Below, in pieces: positions 9,263-18,616 of a DNA stretch of 64,000 nt. Location: assembly GCA_965223405.1 (NCBI GenBank), contig CBDCWO010000006.1, positions 372,001 to 436,000 on the forward strand, given 5' to 3'. A program made the position numbers and the translations under genes. The notes beneath the pieces are model-generated. The model was not told the DNA's origin. It saw nothing but the letters and a program-made list of their open reading frames with translations, and made no database searches. Positions within the stretch are counted from its first letter, which is position 1; the number at the start of each line of letters is the position of its first letter. This DNA is from CBDCWO01 sp965223405 (lineage in GTDB: Bacteria > Bacteroidota > Bacteroidia > Chitinophagales > Saprospiraceae).

Positions 9263-9654
9263 TTGTGGAACTGTTTAATTGTGGAGTTGTGGAATTGTAA
9301 TTACAGTATATCATGGTATAAATCAGTGCCACTTTTGTTCTAATTGGCTCATAGCTTTCGCACCTCAAACTATATGTGGGCGTATTATCGATCTCGAATA
9401 TTTGTCTGGGGCGACTTCGTACATTGAAGTTTTTCAGTGAAAAGGAATTCTTTTCAAAAAATTCAAAAAAACACATGTCTTTACTAATGAAACTTAAAAA
9501 GCAATTGACTATAACACTTAGGCGTTAGGTCGATTAATCTATATACGATGAATTCCTAAACAGTATCTGGAATATCCTTCTCCAAAACCCTGAAATTCTA
9601 ATTCTATCTCAATCCTATCAAAATTTACAATAACTTTATACTAAGTGAAGTGTT
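9263..9654. other. Intergenic region with short degenerate repeats, no convincing gene
   Basis: About 390 bases between the Rrf2 gene and the LytS-like kinase. The first 50 bases hold imperfect copies of AATTGTGGAACTGTTT and GTGGAGTTGTGGAATTGT, a slipped-strand type repeat. A minus-strand frame of 77 codons crosses the region but has low-complexity, unstructured composition and overlaps the Rrf2 stop; I treat it as chance. The promoter of the kinase operon must lie here, but I could not assign a clear TAnnTTTG box. Confidence 0.5.
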
Positions 9655-11427
9655 ATGAAAATTTTTCAAACTACCGGTGCCATAGTTTTAATGCTTTTAC
9701 TCCCTTTGGCAGGATTATCTGCAAATGATACACTACCTGCTGCATATTATGGCTTTTGGTTTGATGCCTATAACCATAATGCAGCCTATTATTTCGATAA
9801 GGATTATTTCAAGATAAGAGATCACCAAGGAGTTCTGGCTGATCTATGGGATTATGCCACCATAAGCAAGTCTGGAAACCAATTCCGCATCACAGGAAAA
9901 TTGACAAAAAAACGGAGCATTAAATCTAAATTTGAGCTGATTCAAGATACACTGTATCTGTTAATTAAGGATAAAGAGCCACTCAAATATTACAGAAAAC
10001 CGCCCACTAATAGTCAGGAGATTATTTCGCTATTTAATAAAACAGTAGCTCCGGAAGTTAATCAATCCTATGAACAGATTTTTGACAAACGCAAATGGCA
10101 AAGCCCGGATAAGATAAGAACACAGATCAATACTGCATGGAACTTCAAATATCAATCATCATCATGGGATAGAATAGCGATTGCTGAGGACTATCTTTTC
10201 TATCTAAATATAATTTGGCGTTATAAACAAGCAATTTTCCTTGAGGATAAAGCAATTCTAGAGATCCAGAACGTGTCTAATGGAAAATCCAGGTATCTTT
10301 TTTGGATGAAGCCTGAAAAGACCATCTTAAAAGTCTACGACCTGAACAAAGAACATTTAATAGAGTTTACGCATAAGGTTTTGCGATATAAAGAAAATAT
10401 GCCTTCAATCCATTGGAGTCGGCGAGGGAGGTATTTCAGTCTTTTCAAAAGTGTTCTGAACTCTCCGTGGAAATATATTCGTATTGGAAAAAAATCGGTT
10501 ACTTTCCAAGGTAAAAGTTGGAAAACTATCAAGGTACTCCCTTTTGGAGAACGTACAACTATTCTATTTCGACATAGAAATGAGATACAATCAATCGATG
10601 CTTCTTTTGGTAGAGCGAGAAAGTACATAGTAAATGCTGCTATCACTAACAAGCAGTCCGAATATTTTAAGCCATCGATAGCAAATGGTCTAATGCGATC
10701 TACCTCATTTGCTCATTTGATGGTATTTGTCATTTTACTGGTATTCATTTGTTTACTTCTTCTGCCTCTGATTTTGTTGTTACGTTTAAAACGCAACCGA
10801 AAAATGCTCAACCTGCTCCAACTAACCGTATTGAAAACCCAATTGAATCCACATTTCATTTTCAATTCACTGAATTCGATCCAAAGTTTGATTAACCAAA
10901 ATAAAATCCAAAATGCCAACTTATACCTGAACAGCTTTTCCAAGCTGATGAGAAGCTTCCTGGAAAGATCGGCAGAGGTGACTATCCCAATAGCGGAAGA
11001 AATTGAATTGATAGAAAACTATTGTAAACTGGAGGCGTTGCGATTTGATTTTAAATATGAAATTGTGATTGACCCAAATGTGGATTTGCAAATTGGAGAG
11101 ATTCCAGCCGGGCTTATCCAACCGCTTATTGAAAATAGTATTAAACATGGGCTCGTTTATGCTGACGATCCTGAATTATTGGTACTTATAGAAAAAGAGA
11201 AGCGGTCTTTGGCCATTACGGTGAAGGATAATGGTCCGGGCATTATAAAAAGCTACCGCCGGGGCAAAGGCATTATTATAACTGAAAAAAGAATCAAAGC
11301 GCTTAGCAAATATTGGAAAACGAAAATCAAATTTCAAATTAGAAATATTCATGAATTGATTCCAAAGAATGTCATGGTGCAAGAACAGGGTACCATTTCT
11401 ACTATTACCATCAAAAAATATTTTTAA
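9655..11427 (+). CDS. LytS/YehU-type sensor histidine kinase
   Basis: 590 residues. A signal peptide (residues 1-23) is followed by an extracytoplasmic domain of about 330 residues without a family I recognise, a membrane helix (about 354-377), and a cytoplasmic His_kinase domain. The phospho-acceptor is H400 in LNPHFIFNSLNSIQ. The ATP-binding part shows PAGLIQPLIENSIKHGL (N box) and VKDNGPGI (G box). It should autophosphorylate and pass phosphate to the LytTR regulator, whose ATG follows the stop by 3 bases. Kinases of this kind with a long periplasmic input domain are common in Bacteroidota; the ligand is unknown. Confidence 0.9.
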   Translation: MKIFQTTGAIVLMLLLPLAGLSANDTLPAAYYGFWFDAYNHNAAYYFDKDYFKIRDHQGVLADLWDYATISKSGNQFRITGKLTKKRSIKSKFELIQDTLYLLIKDKEPLKYYRKPPTNSQEIISLFNKTVAPEVNQSYEQIFDKRKWQSPDKIRTQINTAWNFKYQSSSWDRIAIAEDYLFYLNIIWRYKQAIFLEDKAILEIQNVSNGKSRYLFWMKPEKTILKVYDLNKEHLIEFTHKVLRYKENMPSIHWSRRGRYFSLFKSVLNSPWKYIRIGKKSVTFQGKSWKTIKVLPFGERTTILFRHRNEIQSIDASFGRARKYIVNAAITNKQSEYFKPSIANGLMRSTSFAHLMVFVILLVFICLLLLPLILLLRLKRNRKMLNLLQLTVLKTQLNPHFIFNSLNSIQSLINQNKIQNANLYLNSFSKLMRSFLERSAEVTIPIAEEIELIENYCKLEALRFDFKYEIVIDPNVDLQIGEIPAGLIQPLIENSIKHGLVYADDPELLVLIEKEKRSLAITVKDNGPGIIKSYRRGKGIIITEKRIKALSKYWKTKIKFQIRNIHELIPKNVMVQEQGTISTITIKKYF

Positions 11428-11430
11428 AAT

Positions 11431-12171
11431 ATGATAAACGTTGGACTAATAGATGATGAAAAGCAAAGTCTGATCAACTTTGAAATTTTGCTGGAAAAAT
11501 ATGCCAAAGATGTAAACATTTTATTCAAAGAATCGGATCCGGAAATAGCCATTGAAAAAATTGCTGATCATAAACCCGAGCTAATTTTTCTAGACATTCA
11601 GATGCCTAAATTAAATGGGTTTGAAATGCTTGCCAAAATATATCCTCGAGAATTTGAAGTGATCTTCGTTACCGCATTTGATCAATATGCCCTCAAAGCA
11701 CTTAAGATTTCAGCCATGGATTATCTACTCAAGCCAATTGATATTGTGGAATTATCCTCTGCAGTAGAAAAATACAGAAACAGAAAATCCCTACACTTCA
11801 ATTGGCAATTTCAATTACTATTTGACCAAATAAAAGCCAAAAATTTAAACGAAAGGATCGCATTACCGACACAGGATTCTATTGAACTGGTCAATATAAA
11901 CGCTATATTATACTGTAAATCAGCTAACAATTATACCTGGTTCAATTTACAAAATGGTACCAAGATATTGGTCAGCAAGACCCTAAAGGAATATGAACGG
12001 TTGTTTCCAGACCATCAATTCATCAGGATTCACCAATCCTACTTAGTGAATATTAAGCACATCCAATCCATCTCCAAAAAAGATGGATTCTCCGTAATCA
12101 TTAGCAATGGAGATAATATTCCGGTATCACAAACCAAGAAGAAAGTGGTGCTTAAGGCCCTCAAAGTTTAA
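11431..12171 (+). CDS. LytTR-family response regulator
   Basis: 246 residues. An N-terminal receiver domain with the acceptor D55 (LIFLDIQMPKLNGFEML) and the conserved K in YLLKPID is followed by a C-terminal LytTR DNA-binding domain (from about residue 145, containing RIHQSYLVNIKHI). It is the cognate partner of the kinase 3 bases upstream. LytTR regulators bind direct repeats in target promoters. The thioredoxin-like gene starting 53 bases downstream may belong to the same transcript or be a target; this is inference. Confidence 0.93.
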   Translation: MINVGLIDDEKQSLINFEILLEKYAKDVNILFKESDPEIAIEKIADHKPELIFLDIQMPKLNGFEMLAKIYPREFEVIFVTAFDQYALKALKISAMDYLLKPIDIVELSSAVEKYRNRKSLHFNWQFQLLFDQIKAKNLNERIALPTQDSIELVNINAILYCKSANNYTWFNLQNGTKILVSKTLKEYERLFPDHQFIRIHQSYLVNIKHIQSISKKDGFSVIISNGDNIPVSQTKKKVVLKALKV

Positions 12172-12224
12172 AGATTCAATTAACCGGAGATTAACATTTA
12201 TTTATACCACTAACACTATCGATT

Positions 12225-13694
12225 ATGAATATTTTTATATTACTTTTTATCCTGGTTTCAGGATTTTTCGAATTCCAAGCAATCCAAAATGAGGTAGTCA
12301 TAACAGGTCAAATAAATGGCAAAATTCCTGACAAAGTTGAATACACAGTTCCGGTAAATGGAGTTTGTTATTGGGGATTTAGGGAACATACAGCTCCGGA
12401 TACCAATGGTGATTTTACAATAAGTCTACATATCGATAAGGCAACGGCAATCATGATTTCCGCTCCGGGTGTATCGTATGGGTTTGTCATCGTAGAGCCT
12501 GATGAAAAATATCACGTGATCTTTGGATCCAGTACAGATGGACCAGAATTTCAAGTGATCAATAGAAACAATAAAGGTCAAGAATTTTATAATCTACTTC
12601 CAAGGCCCGTCCATATCCAAATACCAGCAAAAAAGCTATGCCGGGACTCTACCCACACTGGGATAATAAACAAGCTAAGTTCAGATATGGCGAACGAAAT
12701 ATTGCAATTCAAAAATTTACTTATATCGGGAGATATTTCGCAGTCTTTTTTCAATTTCGTCTTAATGGATAGGAGATGCTATTACGCCGCAATTCAATCG
12801 GAGGTGGCCTTGCTGACATCCTTCGAAGACCAGAGAAAGAAGAATGGCATTTTTACACCTGATTTCGAAAATATGTTATTGAGTGCTTTTTTAGAAAACC
12901 CTCCTAATGACCCACATCTTATTCAATCCTATTGGTACAAATTTTATATTGACAACTATATAGATTATTATGTTCAAGTGAAAAATCCTCCTGGTGAAAA
13001 AGAGATCAACGAAATCAAGAAAATAGGATTACATACCTATTATTATAACAAAGCTACAGATAACCTCAGTGGGGCAGCTTTAGAATTTTACCTGGCCAGA
13101 AACATCGATTTTGCCTGTCTGAATCAACGGCATGACAAAGATTTGATATCTGTTTATGACCGGTTCAAAAGTGACTTTCCTCAGAGTAAATATCAGCGCT
13201 TTTTAGAACCGCTAATTGAGCGCGAAGTTGAGTTCCAGGCCAAGGCAGAACAACCGTTTAATACTGACATCCTATTCATTGAAGATGCGGAAAACATAAA
13301 CTCTTTGCAAGATGCTATTAACGCATTTAAAGGTAATAAGATCTACATTGATGTTTGGGCCTCCTGGTGTGGACCCTGCATCGAAGAATTCAAGTACAAA
13401 GAGAAATTAAAACCATATCTTGATTCAATGGATATCAAAATATTGTATTTGTCAATTGACAAAGAAGTGAATGCTGAAAAGTGGAAAGCCATGATCAAGT
13501 TCCATGATCTTGCAGGCTATCACCTCAGAGCAAATGAACAGCTGTCAAAAAATTTACGGACTATTTTTGACAGAGATGGTTCCATTAGTATTCCATGGTA
13601 CTTGCTGATTGATGAGCACGGGGTCATCAAAGAACTTCATGCTCAAAGGCCTTCAAAAATCCAAGATTTGAAAAAGCAGATCTCTAAGATATAA
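12225..13694 (+). CDS. TlpA-like thioredoxin-domain protein with long N-terminal region
   Basis: 489 residues. A signal peptide (hydrophobic residues 1-20) has no lipobox cysteine. Residues about 22-110 form a beta-rich domain resembling the DUF4369-type domains often found before thioredoxin folds in Bacteroidota. A helical middle is followed by a C-terminal thioredoxin domain with active site WCGPC (C382 and C385 in VWASWCGPCIEEF). It is probably a periplasmic thiol-disulfide oxidoreductase of the AhpC/TSA-TlpA class. It lies just downstream of the LytS/LytTR pair on the same strand. The substrate is unknown. Confidence 0.8.
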   Translation: MNIFILLFILVSGFFEFQAIQNEVVITGQINGKIPDKVEYTVPVNGVCYWGFREHTAPDTNGDFTISLHIDKATAIMISAPGVSYGFVIVEPDEKYHVIFGSSTDGPEFQVINRNNKGQEFYNLLPRPVHIQIPAKKLCRDSTHTGIINKLSSDMANEILQFKNLLISGDISQSFFNFVLMDRRCYYAAIQSEVALLTSFEDQRKKNGIFTPDFENMLLSAFLENPPNDPHLIQSYWYKFYIDNYIDYYVQVKNPPGEKEINEIKKIGLHTYYYNKATDNLSGAALEFYLARNIDFACLNQRHDKDLISVYDRFKSDFPQSKYQRFLEPLIEREVEFQAKAEQPFNTDILFIEDAENINSLQDAINAFKGNKIYIDVWASWCGPCIEEFKYKEKLKPYLDSMDIKILYLSIDKEVNAEKWKAMIKFHDLAGYHLRANEQLSKNLRTIFDRDGSISIPWYLLIDEHGVIKELHAQRPSKIQDLKKQISKI

Positions 13695-13730
13695 TCAATA
13701 ATGATTGGGTAAGGGGTAAATGCCAGTACT

Positions 13731-15461
13731 TTATCCATCCTGAATTTTTGCGAATCGCCATTCACTAAGTTGTTTAAGTCGATTCAGCACATTGGAGGTA
13801 ACCCGGTCATGAATCATCTCCCAGGTCCGATTGATCCCTTTTCGGGTGGACCAATGTTTCTTACCGTAAAAATTAAATCCAACCATGAGAAATAGTTGAG
13901 TCGGTTCCTTTTCGTTCTGTTCTGCAATGGAAGATCGGACATAAAGTGAAAAGATGCCAATTGGATAACCACCGCTACTGCGAAAAAGCAAGTAACGCGC
14001 ATTATCGGTATCGGCTGGGTCAGGTGCCAATTTAAATCGTATTGCATTGAGCTGAAACAAAGGAATGAGCTTCCACTTTAGGAGGAATTTTTTTAGCCAT
14101 CCTGGGTATTCTTTCCACCCGAATAGATACACGTGGAGATTCTCCAGTTTTTTCTTTTTCCTCACCACCTTGGCAATGTGATTTGGCCAACAGGATGAAT
14201 CTCCATTCCACTTCAGTAATTCTTCAAACACATATTTTGCCGGGGCATTTACACCAATTTTGTGAATATTCAGGATTTTATAATTGGACACTCCTATCTC
14301 AAGACGTTGCAGAATTCGATAACTGTAATTTTCTCTTTCTTCACGTGAAGAAAATTTAATCAAGGTTGGCAGGGTCGGTCTTCGTAACATAAAATATCGA
14401 ATATCTGCAAGTATTCCGCTACTTTGGGTTGGAGGAGATAGAAAAGTTGTTGGACCTGATTTTTTTTCCTCACCGCTGGGAGTATCACTCTGCAAATATA
14501 ATCTTGGATAAGATTGTCTCACCAAGGCCCTCTCTAGTGCTTCACGATAGGATAAGGTCTCAAAAGGTAAAAGCTGCTTTATCTCATTTTCTTTACAAAC
14601 TACATCCATTAGACAACTTTCCATTAATGATTTAACTAATTGGAACGAGACCGGAGTAAACCAACTGGAGACTCTGGCATAGATATTCATTTTAGAATAA
14701 AGGGTGGGTATAAAGTATCTTTTCTTTCCTACTACCTGTGCTTGAATCTTGAGCATTTCCAGATAAGTGAAAACATCCGGACCACCAATATCCAAGGTTT
14801 TTCCTTTTGCATATTGGTTTTCCAAAGAACCCACCAAATATTTGATCACATCACGAATCGCTATGGGTTGGCACAATGAATTGGCTTTGACCGGAAACAG
14901 GAATACCGGACATTTTTGAATTAAATGCTTAATGATTTTATAGGAAGCGCTTTCGGCACCAATGATTACTGCAGCTCTAAGAAATGTCACTGGTGTTTTT
15001 CCTTTTTTCAATTCTTTGGCTACCATCAACCGACTGCGCAGATGATCTGACAGCTCCCCATTTGGGTTCCCTAATCCACCCAAGTAGATGATTCTCTGGA
15101 GATTATACTCTTCAGCCGCCATCCTAAAATTATAGGCAGCAAGATTGTCAATTTGTTTGTACTTGTTATCCTTAAGGTATAATGAATGCATCAAATAGTA
15201 TGCACTGTCAACTCCAGCGACTGCCCTTTTTAGTTCTTTTAAATTAAGCGCATCGGCTTTAACTACCTCTAGACCTGGCCACCGCTGGGTGTATTCGGGA
15301 GAAACCGAACGAACCATCACTCTCACTTGATATCCTCTGGCTACCAGTTCGGGAATCAGCTCTCCGCCAATGTATCCGGTCGCCCCGGTCACTAGGACCT
15401 TATGGCCGCTGATAGGTGATGTAGGTAAGTCTTCACAATATCTTGTAGGATATATTTTCAT
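13731..15461 (-). CDS. NAD(P)-binding epimerase-like protein fused to a DUF2867 domain
   Basis: 576 residues in two parts. Residues about 20-320 are an atypical SDR Rossmann domain: VLVTGATGYIGGELIPELVA is the nucleotide-binding loop, and YLMHSL and IYLGGLG match NAD-dependent epimerase/NmrA proteins. Residues about 365-570 match the DUF2867 class (KILNIHKIGVNAPAKYVFEELLKWNG at its start). This two-domain arrangement is widespread in Bacteroidota and Actinobacteria, without a settled reaction. A DoxX gene lies 30 bases upstream on the same strand. It is convergent with the thioredoxin gene, with only 36 bases between the stop codons. Confidence 0.8.
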   Translation of the reverse strand: MKIYPTRYCEDLPTSPISGHKVLVTGATGYIGGELIPELVARGYQVRVMVRSVSPEYTQRWPGLEVVKADALNLKELKRAVAGVDSAYYLMHSLYLKDNKYKQIDNLAAYNFRMAAEEYNLQRIIYLGGLGNPNGELSDHLRSRLMVAKELKKGKTPVTFLRAAVIIGAESASYKIIKHLIQKCPVFLFPVKANSLCQPIAIRDVIKYLVGSLENQYAKGKTLDIGGPDVFTYLEMLKIQAQVVGKKRYFIPTLYSKMNIYARVSSWFTPVSFQLVKSLMESCLMDVVCKENEIKQLLPFETLSYREALERALVRQSYPRLYLQSDTPSGEEKKSGPTTFLSPPTQSSGILADIRYFMLRRPTLPTLIKFSSREERENYSYRILQRLEIGVSNYKILNIHKIGVNAPAKYVFEELLKWNGDSSCWPNHIAKVVRKKKKLENLHVYLFGWKEYPGWLKKFLLKWKLIPLFQLNAIRFKLAPDPADTDNARYLLFRSSGGYPIGIFSLYVRSSIAEQNEKEPTQLFLMVGFNFYGKKHWSTRKGINRTWEMIHDRVTSNVLNRLKQLSEWRFAKIQDG

Positions 15462-15491
15462 AAATTTTTATCCAATTCTAGCCATTCCAAA

Positions 15492-15917
15492 CTATTTTGC
15501 TACTTTCCTATAAGTATCTAAAGAAAGTTTTTCTGCACCAGTAAAGAGGAGAGTCAGGCAACCAAACAACATTGCAAAAGCAGGAGTCATCCCTTCTATG
15601 GAATCGCCTATAGCCATATGCACAAATAGTATCGCAATTAAAAAGTTAATAACCATTAGAAATGATGCCAACCTGGTCTTGTATCCAAGCAGAATACAAA
15701 GTCCACAAATAAACTGTGCGTAAACGGAAAGCACTGCATTCACTTGGGGAAATGGAAAATGATGTGAACCTAGGAAATTTGAAAACTCTGTCATATGCTC
15801 CCAACTATAGATATTGTCTACTACACCATATATTAAGCGAAGTCCGACAAATAGCCGAAGTATAAAAATTCCCAAATGCTTTTTTTCAGTCAGATATTTT
15901 TCAAACTTACTCATCAT
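15492..15917 (-). CDS. DoxX-family membrane protein
   Basis: 141 residues with four hydrophobic segments: FILRLFVGLRLIYGVVDNI, AVLSVYAQFICGLCILLGY, LASFLMVINFLIAILFVHMA, and FAMLFGCLTLLFTGAEKLSL. The last, with its G-A-E-K-L-S-L-D tail, is characteristic of DoxX proteins. Members are thiosulfate:quinone oxidoreductase subunits or redox-linked membrane proteins of unknown role. It sits 30 bases upstream of the epimerase-DUF2867 gene on the same strand and may be co-transcribed with it. Confidence 0.8.
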   Translation of the reverse strand: MMSKFEKYLTEKKHLGIFILRLFVGLRLIYGVVDNIYSWEHMTEFSNFLGSHHFPFPQVNAVLSVYAQFICGLCILLGYKTRLASFLMVINFLIAILFVHMAIGDSIEGMTPAFAMLFGCLTLLFTGAEKLSLDTYRKVAK

Positions 15918-16310
15918 TATTATTAAGTTCTATGTCCCAAACTAACCCATTCAGGCAAATTAGGCTGGTAAAATACCCAATTTACTTTCTTCAAAATACA
16001 ATTTATTTGGTGAATAAATTGGTTTGCATTCAATCTAATATCCAAAACGTCATGGATTTAACGCGATAGCGATACGCTTCCAATTCTCAAAGTAATATCC
16101 TAACCAGTGTGCAAACAAGAGATTCTCATGAACTTGAATAGGGTTCCTTCGGCTGGATTTATCTATTTGTTGGAAAAATAAATTGTTGAGCAGAGCTAAA
16201 GTCTTTAAAGCCATCTGATAGTAGACATTCAAATTAATTAAAATAGAATTCTGATAATTGCAATCGATTATCCTGTGGGTTTTATTTCAATTTAAGCCAA
16301 TTCAGAGCAA
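15918..16310. other. Intergenic region with one doubtful 60-codon minus-strand frame
   Basis: About 390 bases. A minus-strand frame at 16050-16232 encodes MNVYYQMALKTLALLNNLFF and continues with a protein-like mix of residues ending in KRIAIALNP. I cannot link it to a family. It could be a small gene or a fragment of a decayed one. Nothing else clear was seen: no tRNA, no strong hairpin. Confidence 0.3.
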
Positions 16311-17090
16311 TCATTCGGCTTTTTTACTCCCTTTGATCATCACCCCTAATCCTCCATCGACCCGTATCGCCTGGCCAGTAAAGAATTCAGCCCGATCACT
16401 GGCCAAAAATCCCACCAACTCCCCTACATCTTGAGGTGTACCGATTTTCTTTAAAAGATGCATGTCGACACATTCTTGAAATATTTCCTTCGGATCCGGT
16501 GATAGTTGAATTGCATCTCGTAGCATAGGTGTGTCAATGGTCCCCGGACATACAGCCATACATCGAATCGCCGGTGCATAATCTACCGCAATACTTCGAG
16601 TCAATCCCAACATAGCAGTTTTTGAGGTGGTATAGGGAGCTACATTTTCCTGAGTGATAAATGCCTGGACACTAGAAACATTGATAATAACCCCTGAACC
16701 TTTGCGTTGCATAGAAGGAATGGCATATTTGGAGCACAGGAATGCACTTTTTAAATTCACATCCATCACCAGGTCCCACTCCTCTTCGGTAGTATTGGTT
16801 ACGGTAGAATAACGTTGAATTCCCGCATTATTAACCAATACATCAATTTCCCCATGTTTCTCAATCGCCTTGTATATCGCCTGAGCTACTTCATTTTCCT
16901 GTGAGACATTGCACACCATAAAGTGAGCATTCTTACCCAGTGATTTTGCCACTTTATGTCCTACATGATCAATATCCAGGATGGTAACCTGACATCCCTC
17001 ACGAATAAAAACCTCTGCACACCCCAATCCAATTCCTTTGGCTCCACCGGTAATAACTACATGATTGTCTTTCATAAGCTTCCATTTCAT
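16311..17090 (-). CDS. Short-chain dehydrogenase/reductase
   Basis: 259 residues, classical SDR. The nucleotide-binding motif is VVITGGAKGIGLGCAEVF, followed by LVNNAGIQRYS, the catalytic Ser in INVSSVQAF, and the YxxxK pair in YTTSKTAMLGLTRSIAVDY. The C-terminus RVDGGLGV is typical. D-I-D after the second strand (VTILDID) suggests NAD preference. It lies 29 bases downstream of a sugar porter gene on the same strand, so it may act as a sugar or polyol dehydrogenase in a small catabolic pathway. That substrate assignment is inference. Confidence 0.88.
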   Translation of the reverse strand: MKWKLMKDNHVVITGGAKGIGLGCAEVFIREGCQVTILDIDHVGHKVAKSLGKNAHFMVCNVSQENEVAQAIYKAIEKHGEIDVLVNNAGIQRYSTVTNTTEEEWDLVMDVNLKSAFLCSKYAIPSMQRKGSGVIINVSSVQAFITQENVAPYTTSKTAMLGLTRSIAVDYAPAIRCMAVCPGTIDTPMLRDAIQLSPDPKEIFQECVDMHLLKKIGTPQDVGELVGFLASDRAEFFTGQAIRVDGGLGVMIKGSKKAE

Positions 17091-17119
17091 TGATTATAAC
17101 AAACTGATACCAACATAAG

Positions 17120-18499
17120 CTAGGTCTGATAGGACTTCCAGGCTTTTTCTATTTCCTCCAGCGTTTTTTGCTTGGTTTCCGGAACAAATTTCCATACAAA
17201 CAGTACTAATATAATGGCATTAATCATAAAAATCCAGAAGGTAAATGCTCCACCAAGTCTTTCGATCAGGATTGGAAAAAATTGAGTCACTGCCACTACA
17301 CCCAACCACAACATTACAATGGAAAACGACATGGCCGTTCCTCGATTTTTAGTCGGAAATATCTCAGATATAAGTACCCAAGGTATGGGGCCAAGCGAAG
17401 AAGAAAAACAGGCGACATACCCTAGTATGAAAATCAATAAAATTGGGCCTGAACTCACATTGAAATAAAAGGCCATGCCGATTCCAAAAAGACAAATTAT
17501 CATGCCGCTTACTCCTACCAATAGAAGTTTTTTTCTACCGGCTTTATCCATTAGCCAGATGGCCACAAAAGTAAACAAAGTATTCGTCACCCCTATTATT
17601 ACGGTTTGGAGCAATGCGGATTCCGTTCCGAATCCGATGCTCTTGAATATTTCCGGAGCATAATATATAATGGCATTTATCCCGGTGATTTGTGAGAAAA
17701 TAGCTAATACGATCCCTACCATCATCGCGATTCTCAATCCGGGAGAGAATAGTTCTTTCAAAGTACCTTTTTCTTCTTGTAAGGTTTCCTGAATTTCCTG
17801 TAGCACTCGATTCCCTTGATCGACTCCGTTGATCTTTGTTAATATATCCAATGCTCTTTTATTATAGCCTCTTTTAGCCAACCACCTGGGACTTTCCGGG
17901 ACCACCAGGAGAAGCAGCAAAAAGAGTAGGGCTGGAATAGTTTCAGACCCTAACATATATCTCCAGCCCGTATTGATGTTCCAAAGTTCATCTCCCATCC
18001 CAGCAATCAACAAGTTGACAAAATAAATCAGATTGATGCCAACTACAATCGCCAATTGATACAGAGTAACCAACATCCCCCGATTGTGAGCCGGGGCTAT
18101 TTCACTGATATACAGAGGAGAAAGCATTGAAGCGATGCCGACACCCACGCCACCGATAAAACGTGCTGCGACAAATTGAGAAATACTGTTGGGGATTGCC
18201 GATAAAATTGCGGAGGTGGCAAATAATACCGCTGAGGCAATCAATACTTTCTTGCGCCCAAACCGATCGCTGATATATCCGGCAAATAACACACCTACGA
18301 CGCAGCCCCAAATGGCTGCCGACGCGGCACCTCCCATGGCCTCCGCTGATAAATTAAACTTGGTTTGCAGGTTGCCAATGGCGCCTGAAATTACTGCGGT
18401 ATCGTATCCAAACAACAAGCCGCCAATAGCTGCAACGATGGATATCAAGTATACATATCGCATATTAATCTGATCCCGTCCTTTTATTGGTTCAATCAT
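17120..18499 (-). CDS. Sugar porter family MFS transporter (sugar:H+ symporter type)
   Basis: 459 residues, 12 predicted membrane helices. Sugar porter signatures are present: GGLLFGYDTAVISGA in helix 1, DRFGRKKVL between helices 2 and 3, VPESPRWLAKRG after helix 6, and VPETKQKTLEEIEKAW at the end. QITGINAIIYYAPEIFKS in helix 7 matches the xylose/galactose/arabinose symporters. It imports a monosaccharide across the inner membrane; the sugar cannot be chosen from sequence alone. It is followed by an SDR gene. A complete IS lies immediately upstream, 12 bases before the start codon, and probably disconnects it from the isomerase gene beyond. Confidence 0.9.
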   Translation of the reverse strand: MIEPIKGRDQINMRYVYLISIVAAIGGLLFGYDTAVISGAIGNLQTKFNLSAEAMGGAASAAIWGCVVGVLFAGYISDRFGRKKVLIASAVLFATSAILSAIPNSISQFVAARFIGGVGVGIASMLSPLYISEIAPAHNRGMLVTLYQLAIVVGINLIYFVNLLIAGMGDELWNINTGWRYMLGSETIPALLFLLLLLVVPESPRWLAKRGYNKRALDILTKINGVDQGNRVLQEIQETLQEEKGTLKELFSPGLRIAMMVGIVLAIFSQITGINAIIYYAPEIFKSIGFGTESALLQTVIIGVTNTLFTFVAIWLMDKAGRKKLLLVGVSGMIICLFGIGMAFYFNVSSGPILLIFILGYVACFSSSLGPIPWVLISEIFPTKNRGTAMSFSIVMLWLGVVAVTQFFPILIERLGGAFTFWIFMINAIILVLFVWKFVPETKQKTLEEIEKAWKSYQT

Positions 18500-18556
18500 T
18501 TTGTTATTATTAACGTGAATAATGGATAAAAAAACTGTTGTTTTAATTTAAAACAT

Positions 18557-18614
18557 AGGAGGATATTTAATATATTAACAGTTGAAACACAATTAAATAA
18601 TATTAAACTCCTCC
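18557..18614. repeat. Inverted repeat inside the IS, just upstream of the transposase start
   Basis: AGGAGGATATTTAATAT (18557-18573) can pair with AATATTAAACTCCTCC (18599-18614) with one unpaired base. The right arm ends two bases before the transposase ATG. A transcript entering from outside the IS would fold across the initiation region, whereas one starting inside would lack the left arm. This is a known strategy of some IS elements to limit transposase made from external promoters; here it is inference. Confidence 0.5.
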
Positions 18615-18616
18615 AT

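Noticed and set aside
9243..9476. 77-codon gene on the minus strand
   Set aside because: Overlaps the Rrf2 stop region, has a composition rich in Asn/Ser/Tyr from AT-rich DNA and no recognisable motif.
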